A DNA stretch of 9,416 nt from Methanocorpusculaceae archaeon UBA456. GTDB taxonomy: Archaea > Halobacteriota > Methanomicrobia > Methanomicrobiales > Methanocorpusculaceae. The translations under genes and the position numbers were made by a program. Where the stretch lies: NCBI GenBank assembly GCA_002496395.1, contig DAJQ01000021.1:25812-35227 (forward strand). Direction: 5' to 3'. This document shows, in pieces, positions 5,559 through 9,416 of the stretch (position 1 is its first letter; each line of letters starts with the position of its first letter). The notes beneath the pieces were generated by a model. It searched no databases. It was not told the origin of the DNA and saw only the letters and a program-made list of their open reading frames with translations.

Positions 5559-6419
5559 TCATCTCTCCGGTTTTGCTGCATGTTCGCGGCTGCCGATGAA
5601 CTCACGGATCATCTTTGCAGCAACGGCAGCAGTCTGTTCAGAATCATTTGGGAGTACCTCGACATAGTCGAATGCCACTGCCAATCCAGCAAGCGCCCGG
5701 ATCACGGATCGAAGATCCCAGTGGGTGATTCCGAAGGGATCCGGTGTCCCGAGCCCCGGCGTCAGGCATGAGTCGACGGCATCCGCATCGATCGAGAGGT
5801 AGATCTCATCTCCACCGACTGCGGTTTTCACCTCGTCGATGATGGCGCTGATACCCCGGTCATGGATCTCGTCTGCGGTATAGATCCGGTGGCGTGACGC
5901 TGCTTCAAACTCCTCCTTTGATCCACTCCGCGCACCGATGATGATGATATTCTCAATACCGAGATCGCGGACCCGTGCTGAGACACAGTCATGGTTGTAG
6001 CGGGATCCCCGGTATTCATCCTGGAAATCGAGGTGGGCATCGCAGACGACATACCACTTCGGCATGGCAGCGCGCACGGCACCGATGGTGATCGAATGTT
6101 CGCCACCGAGCATCACCGGTACTTTTCCATCTGCGAGGATCATCGCGATGGTATCCTCAACCTGGGCTGCGACGGTCTCTGGATCCACTTCCGGGTAGAG
6201 ATCTCCGAGATCGGTGAAGGGGATGTCGGTGAGCTTGAATCCGTACTCCGGCATGTATGGCTCGAAATTGTACGAGATTGCCCGAATGGCAGCGGGTGCT
6301 GCACGGGTACCGGCTTTGTATGAGGTTGTCCCGTCATAGGGGACCCCGAATATCACATACCGTGCGTCCTCATATGAGGCTTCGGCATCGGCAAAAAGAG
6401 AGTTTGAAAAGGATTGCAT
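5559..6419 (-). CDS. speB: Agmatinase / arginase-family ureohydrolase
   Basis: A 286-residue binuclear-manganese ureohydrolase. Agmatinases split agmatine to putrescine and urea. Metal-site residues are all present: H108 in GGEHS (105-109), D127, H129 and D131 in DAHLD, and D211 and D213 in SIDADAVD (209-216). GTPDPFGIT (224-232) and DYVEVLPNDSE (251-261) complete the family core. Two departures from the common consensus are visible: GGEHS where GGDHS is usual, and VDSCLTPGLGTP where DP normally follows the last aspartate; I cannot say whether these alter specificity. It follows aIF5A by two bases in one leftward operon, with no clear Shine-Dalgarno sequence, so coupled translation is likely. 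That linkage points to polyamine supply for hypusine, or to action on a modified aIF5A. Substrate (agmatine, arginine, guanidinobutyrate or protein-bound agmatine) is not proven; family membership is. Confidence 0.92.
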   Translation of the reverse strand: MQSFSNSLFADAEASYEDARYVIFGVPYDGTTSYKAGTRAAPAAIRAISYNFEPYMPEYGFKLTDIPFTDLGDLYPEVDPETVAAQVEDTIAMILADGKVPVMLGGEHSITIGAVRAAMPKWYVVCDAHLDFQDEYRGSRYNHDCVSARVRDLGIENIIIIGARSGSKEEFEAASRHRIYTADEIHDRGISAIIDEVKTAVGGDEIYLSIDADAVDSCLTPGLGTPDPFGITHWDLRSVIRALAGLAVAFDYVEVLPNDSEQTAAVAAKMIREFIGSREHAAKPER

Positions 6420-6421
6420 AT

Positions 6422-6802
6422 TCAGATGTCAAGCTTGCGTTTACCGAGGGACTCGATATAGGGGATCTCCTTACCGGGCTCGATATGCTTCAACTGGTCG
6501 TCTGTGACGTTCAGCTCGAAGTTTGTGTAGTCTTTCATATCCATGAAGGCTACGGTGTTTGCAGCGATGGAGATGACCTGAGCACTCTTCCGCTCAACGA
6601 TTGGGGCATAGACCTTTGCTCCGACCGGTGAGACAACGGAGCGCTTCATGCCATCAAAGATGCCAACTGCATCGATACGTGCCTTTGCGGCACCGTGCTT
6701 CCCGGGCTTTGAGGTGGAGATGCTCTGAATTTTGCATGGTTCGTCGTCAATGACCATGTAGCGGCCTTCTTTCAGTTTCCCAACTTCTGTCTGTTCTTTC
6801 AT
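6422..6802 (-). CDS. eif5A: Translation factor aIF5A, hypusine-containing
   Basis: Archaeal IF5A, the orthologue of eukaryotic eIF5A and bacterial EF-P; it binds the ribosome and eases peptide bond formation at difficult sequences such as polyproline. The 126-residue length is normal. The N-terminal SH3-like domain carries the modification loop STSKPGKHGAAKAR (29-42), with K35 in GKHG as the expected hypusine or deoxyhypusine site. The C-terminal half (about 68-126) is the OB-fold domain. The ATG at 6802 gives the standard N-terminus. No clear Shine-Dalgarno sequence precedes it, and a TATA-like box about 23 bases upstream would give a leaderless transcript. It is the first gene of an operon with the ureohydrolase. 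The deoxyhypusine synthase gene is not in this window. Confidence 0.97.
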   Translation of the reverse strand: MKEQTEVGKLKEGRYMVIDDEPCKIQSISTSKPGKHGAAKARIDAVGIFDGMKRSVVSPVGAKVYAPIVERKSAQVISIAANTVAFMDMKDYTNFELNVTDDQLKHIEPGKEIPYIESLGKRKLDI

Positions 6803-6818
6803 GATGTCTTCTCGCAGG

Positions 6819-6850
6819 AGTAATTTATTGAATCAAAAGAACATAAAGAC
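6819..6850. promoter_or_regulatory. Divergent promoter region between aIF5A and the IMPase-family gene
   Basis: Only 57 bases separate the two start codons. TAATTTATT (6821-6829) reads almost the same on both strands and could serve as TATA box for a plus-strand start near 6852 and a minus-strand start near the aIF5A ATG. A second box, TCTTTATGTT on the minus strand (6849-6840), would give aIF5A a leader of about 17 bases instead. The sequence does not decide between them. Confidence 0.45.
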
Positions 6851-6859
6851 AACGCAGTG

Positions 6860-7645
6860 ATGCATGAAACGCCCTTCCTTGCCGCATGCCAGGAACTCTC
6901 CACCCGGCTCCGTGCGGAGATCCGCGATCTCGTCGGTACCGAGCAGGGTGGGGTGGAGATCGGGATGGGTGCGGATCATACTCCGACCGAGGTTATTGAT
7001 GCTGTTGCCGAGTCGCTTGTGCTCGATCATCTCAGGAGGTCAGGTATCTGCCGGAGGGTCTTCAGCGAGGAAGCGGGTGAGGTTCCCCTGCCCGGAGACG
7101 GGGGGACGATCTACCTCGATCCGATCGATGGCACCTATAATGCTGTAGCAGGTATCCCTTTCTATGCAATCTCCCTCGGATATGCGATTGATGGGCAGAT
7201 GCAGGAGGGGTATGTGATGGATCTCGCATCAGGTGAGGAGTTCTATGCCATCCGTGGTGGCGGTGCATTCCAAAATGGAATGCCAATGTGCGTCTCAGAT
7301 GTCTCGTCATTGCATACGTGTGCGATGAGCCTGTACGGGAAGAAGTTCGATCCCGCCAGTATCCTCCGGCTTGGCAGCGAAATTCGGCGATGGCGGCTCT
7401 TTGGTGCATCGGCACTCGAGCTCTGTTATGTTGCCTGTGGCCGGATAGACGGATTTGTCGATCTTCGGAATACCCTCAGGATCATCGATGCGGCAGCCGG
7501 AATGCTCATCTGCACAGAAGCCGGAGGGGTTGTATCGGGACCGGATGGCGGTGGGGTGAGTTTTCCCGATGATGTCTCTGCCGGGCGGTGCATGGTTGCA
7601 ACGAATGCGGTGATCCACCGGAAAGTAATCGAATATCTCAGGTGA
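6860..7645 (+). CDS. Inositol monophosphatase-family phosphatase (IMPase / FBPase / possible NADP phosphatase)
   Basis: A magnesium-dependent, lithium-sensitive-type phosphatase fold of about 261 residues. Metal-site motifs are visible: SEEAG (70-74), LDPIDGTYN (87-95, D88 and D91), and IIDAAAG (209-215, D211), numbered from the GTG at 6857; GADHTPTEVID (38-48) is the N-terminal substrate-side segment. Archaeal members hydrolyse inositol-1-phosphate and fructose-1,6-bisphosphate, and some remove the 2'-phosphate of NADP. The NAD kinase gene follows after three bases, and in M. jannaschii the two activities are fused in one protein (MJ0917), which favours the NADP role here. GTG at 6857 is directly followed by ATG at 6860; I prefer the ATG, and the difference is one residue. 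There is no good Shine-Dalgarno sequence, so a near-leaderless mRNA is likely. Family is certain, main substrate is not. Confidence 0.9.
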   Translation: MHETPFLAACQELSTRLRAEIRDLVGTEQGGVEIGMGADHTPTEVIDAVAESLVLDHLRRSGICRRVFSEEAGEVPLPGDGGTIYLDPIDGTYNAVAGIPFYAISLGYAIDGQMQEGYVMDLASGEEFYAIRGGGAFQNGMPMCVSDVSSLHTCAMSLYGKKFDPASILRLGSEIRRWRLFGASALELCYVACGRIDGFVDLRNTLRIIDAAAGMLICTEAGGVVSGPDGGGVSFPDDVSAGRCMVATNAVIHRKVIEYLR

Positions 7646-7648
7646 AGA

Positions 7649-8470
7649 ATGCGGTATTTTATCGTCTCACGGATCGATCGCGAAGAAGCGATCGCCTTTG
7701 CAGGCTCGCTTGCAGATGATCTCCGGATCGCCGGACATACAGTGCTCTTTGAACACGATACAGCCGATTCCCTGAAGCAGGATGGTGGCATCTCCTTTGA
7801 GGATCTTCCGGGCCGGGCAGATCTGGTGGTTGCGGTCGGGGGGGACGGGACTGTCCTGAGGGCTGTTGCAAAGATGCAGGTACAGCTCCCGGTGATCGGT
7901 ATCAACTGGGGGGAGGTTGGGTTCCTCGCAGATCTCGAACGGGGTCATGCACTTGAGTTTCTCACCGCCCTCAAACCGGGTTTTCCTGTCGAGAAGCGGA
8001 TGCGGCTTGCCTTTGAGAGCGAACACGGCCCTGTCGGGGATGCATTGAATGAGGCCTTAATCGTCACCTCGCGCCCTGCGAAGATGCTCCGGTTCTCGAT
8101 CATCATCGACGGGGATGTTGCCGAGACCTTCCGGGCCGATGGGATCATCCTCAGCACCCCGACCGGTTCAACCGCATATGCGATGAGTGCGGGGGGCCCG
8201 ATCGTTGATCCCCGGATCGACGGGGTGCTCGTCGTTCCGCTCGCCCCCTACATGCTCTCATCCCGGCCCCATATCATCTCAACAGACCGGAAGATCGAGA
8301 TCCACCTCGAGAGTACAAAGCCCGCCAACCTGGTCATCGACGGGGTTGAGGTGGAGCCGCTTGGTTTTTCTGGTTCGATCCGGGTAACGAGATCGGCTGA
8401 TCCGGCACTCTTTGTCAAAAGCGAACGGACCTTCTTTGAGAAGGTCGAGCAGAAACTGCGACGTCTCTGA
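7649..8470 (+). CDS. nadK: NAD kinase
   Basis: Makes NADP by phosphorylating the 2'-hydroxyl of NAD with ATP or polyphosphate, in the cytoplasm. The 273-residue protein shows the signature GGDGT (64-68), GINWGEVGFLAD (84-95), ALNEALI (132-138) with the NE pair that contacts NAD, and DGIILSTPTGSTAYAMSAGG (164-183). The C-terminal half is the beta-rich NAD-binding domain, including LVIDGVEVEPL (228-238). Length is normal for the single-domain archaeal enzyme. The ATG at 7649 lies three bases after the phosphatase stop, and GGTGA over that stop (7641-7645) can act as the ribosome site. The two genes form one transcription unit, so synthesis and possible removal of the 2'-phosphate are co-expressed. 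Confidence 0.95.
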   Translation: MRYFIVSRIDREEAIAFAGSLADDLRIAGHTVLFEHDTADSLKQDGGISFEDLPGRADLVVAVGGDGTVLRAVAKMQVQLPVIGINWGEVGFLADLERGHALEFLTALKPGFPVEKRMRLAFESEHGPVGDALNEALIVTSRPAKMLRFSIIIDGDVAETFRADGIILSTPTGSTAYAMSAGGPIVDPRIDGVLVVPLAPYMLSSRPHIISTDRKIEIHLESTKPANLVIDGVEVEPLGFSGSIRVTRSADPALFVKSERTFFEKVEQKLRRL

Positions 8471-8492
8471 TCATCAGGTTTATCGTTGAATG

Positions 8493-8500
8493 GATAAATA
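8493..8500 (+). promoter_or_regulatory. TATA-like box for the DUF169 gene
   Basis: GATAAATA lies about 32 bases before the ATG at 8529, predicting a transcript start near 8522. GGAG at 8520-8523 is five bases before the ATG, so it may be only partly included in the message. The box sits in the 58-base gap after nadK and suggests the DUF169 gene has its own promoter. Confidence 0.5.
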
Positions 8501-8528
8501 GGGTTTTGTAGAGAATAACGGAGTGTGA

Positions 8529-9248
8529 ATGAATATGGATCAGATGCGAACCGATCTTGATTATGCTGCGATATCTGCACTGCTCAAAGAACAACTCGGC
8601 CTGAAAGGCTCACCGGTTGCGATTAAGCTGGCAGGATCTGAAAAGGAGATCCCCGAGGGGATGGAAGAGGCAACGGAGGTGATGAGGCACTGCCAGATGG
8701 TCTCGCTTGCCCGGAATGAGGGGAAGTGCTTCTATGCAACCGCTCAGAAGCATAACTGCATGGGCGGCGCCTGGGCGCTTGGGCTCCGTGAACTGACCCC
8801 CTCCCTCAAATCCGGCGAATTCTATTTTGCCCTTGGAAAGTACGAAAGCTGGGCTGCCTGCCGCCGGACCATCCAGAATGTCCCGCACCTCCCCTCAGGC
8901 GATACCTATGCGACGTTGTATTCACCACTGGAATCGACCCCCTTTACTCCCCATGTGGTCCTGATCGTTGCCGAGCCGCGATCGATGCTGAAGCTGGCGC
9001 AGAGTATTCTGTTCCGGATGGGCGGCAGGATCTACTCCGAGATGTCCGGGATCCAGTCGGTCTGTTCTGATGCGACTGCCACGGTCTATATGAGCGGAAA
9101 ACCGAATATCTCGCTTGGCTGCGACGGGTCACGGAAATTCTCGGGAATTGCCGATGGCGAGATGGTGATGGGCCTGCCCGGTGAGCTGCTTGCGGAGATT
9201 GCGGATTCGCTCCCGATCGTCGTCGGCGCGCCGGGTTCAAAGAAATAA
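8529..9248 (+). CDS. DUF169 family protein, function unknown
   Basis: A 239-residue soluble protein of the DUF169 family, frequent in methanogens and anaerobes, with no assigned function that I know. Visible features are VAIKLAGSEKEIP (30-42), a cysteine-bearing central part with C55, C67, C77 and C111 (spacings 12, 10 and 34), and a C-terminal segment with C179 and C198, the latter in SLGCDGSRKF (195-204). The cysteines and surrounding glycines look like the family's conserved core and might bind a metal or cluster, but no standard CxxC motif exists. There is no signal peptide or membrane segment. ATG at 8529 and ATG at 8535 are both possible; the first is better placed relative to GGAG (8520-8523). 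It has its own promoter-like box and a T5 run after the stop, so it is probably monocistronic. No functional claim is made. Confidence 0.85.
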   Translation: MNMDQMRTDLDYAAISALLKEQLGLKGSPVAIKLAGSEKEIPEGMEEATEVMRHCQMVSLARNEGKCFYATAQKHNCMGGAWALGLRELTPSLKSGEFYFALGKYESWAACRRTIQNVPHLPSGDTYATLYSPLESTPFTPHVVLIVAEPRSMLKLAQSILFRMGGRIYSEMSGIQSVCSDATATVYMSGKPNISLGCDGSRKFSGIADGEMVMGLPGELLAEIADSLPIVVGAPGSKK

Positions 9249-9252
9249 CTCC

Positions 9253-9257
9253 TTTTT
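9253..9257 (+). terminator. T5 run after the DUF169 gene
   Basis: Five T residues lie within ten bases of the DUF169 stop, in a pyrimidine-rich stretch. This fits a weak archaeal U-tract terminator; no hairpin is evident. Confidence 0.35.
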
Positions 9258-9272
9258 CCAATTTCCGAATCC

Positions 9273-9311
9273 TTCTTATCACCAGCAGACGACTAGTACA
9301 AGACAAGGTGG
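9273..9311 (+). promoter_or_regulatory. Promoter and GGTGG ribosome site for the ACT-domain gene
   Basis: TTCTTATCA (9273-9281) is a TATA-like box predicting a start near 9303. GGTGG at 9307-9311 would then lie in a leader of about 17 bases, eight bases before a TTG at 9320. This spacing favours TTG as the initiation codon over the in-frame GTG at 9308, which is part of the ribosome site, and over the ATG at 9332. Confidence 0.45.
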
Positions 9312-9319
9312 AATGGGCG

Positions 9320-9416
9320 TTGCAGATCTCGATGAAGCTTGAGTTAAAAGATACTCCGGGCCAGCTGCTTGGGGCATTGAAACCGATCTCGGATATCGGC
9401 GGGAATATCATTACGA
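9320..9416 (+). CDS. ACT-domain (amino-acid-binding) protein, 3'-truncated by the window edge
   Basis: The first 32 codons of a gene that runs off the window. From the TTG the protein reads as a short strand, then MKLELKDTPGQLLGALKPI and SDIGGNIIT, the first strand, helix and second strand of an ACT domain; the D-x-PGQL turn and the GGNI segment are the typical ligand-binding and interface positions. ACT domains sense amino acids and regulate enzymes. In methanogens a small ACT protein of this type is, as I recall, often followed by homoserine dehydrogenase, but the neighbour is outside the window. TTG at 9320 is chosen because GGTGG sits eight bases upstream; GTG 9308 and ATG 9332 are alternatives in the same frame. 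Domain call is good despite the short stretch. Confidence 0.75.
   Translation, partial: MQISMKLELKDTPGQLLGALKPISDIGGNIIT

Noticed and set aside
8944..9411. 155-codon minus-strand open frame over the DUF169 3' end and the right edge
   Set aside because: Its composition is rich in arginine, serine and proline without domain motifs, and it runs antisense to DUF169 and the ACT-domain start.

Overview
The window looks like chromosomal DNA of a methanogenic euryarchaeon, most likely of the Methanomicrobiales type. The evidence is the gene content: an archaeal UMP kinase, aIF5A with its hypusine site, an archaeal NAD kinase beside an IMPase-family phosphatase, an AmrS-like radical SAM enzyme, a Mut7-C protein, DUF169, a Pit/DUF47 pair, and a tRNA without an encoded CCA. 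Signals agree: A/T-rich TATA-like boxes sit about 25-30 bases before most transcription units, leaders look very short, and Shine-Dalgarno sequences have the GGTG form. The genus is not determined. I see no mobile element, CRISPR array, rRNA or integration scar. Coding density is very high, and no gap reaches 300 bases.

Region by region: (1) At the left edge is the 3' part of an iron-sulfur flavoprotein. It converges on, and overlaps by 25 bases, a leftward two-gene unit: amrS-like radical SAM enzyme, then a Mut7-C PIN-like RNase with a zinc ribbon, joined by an ATGA overlap. (2) Divergent from amrS, across an 86-base gap with a near-symmetric TATA element, is pyrH (UMP kinase). It is followed by tRNA-Pro(TGG) and endonuclease III (nth), whose start codon lies only six bases after the tRNA. 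(3) nth converges on, and overlaps by 18 bases, a leftward DUF47/PhoU-like regulator plus PiT phosphate transporter operon. (4) Next is a leftward operon of aIF5A and an agmatinase-family ureohydrolase, two bases apart. (5) Divergent from aIF5A is a rightward pair, IMPase-family phosphatase and NAD kinase, three bases apart. (6) Then come a monocistronic DUF169 gene and, at the right edge, the first 32 codons of an ACT-domain protein.

Four pairs suggest shared function. aIF5A and the ureohydrolase may belong to hypusine synthesis through an agmatine-type intermediate. The phosphatase and NAD kinase look like an unfused version of the NADP phosphatase/NAD kinase fusion known from Methanocaldococcus jannaschii. 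DUF47 and Pit form a standard phosphate uptake module. AmrS and the Mut7-C RNase are translationally coupled, but their joint job is unknown. Nothing here is a clear new defence or mobile system; the most interesting material is in these pairings and in the tRNA-nth junction.
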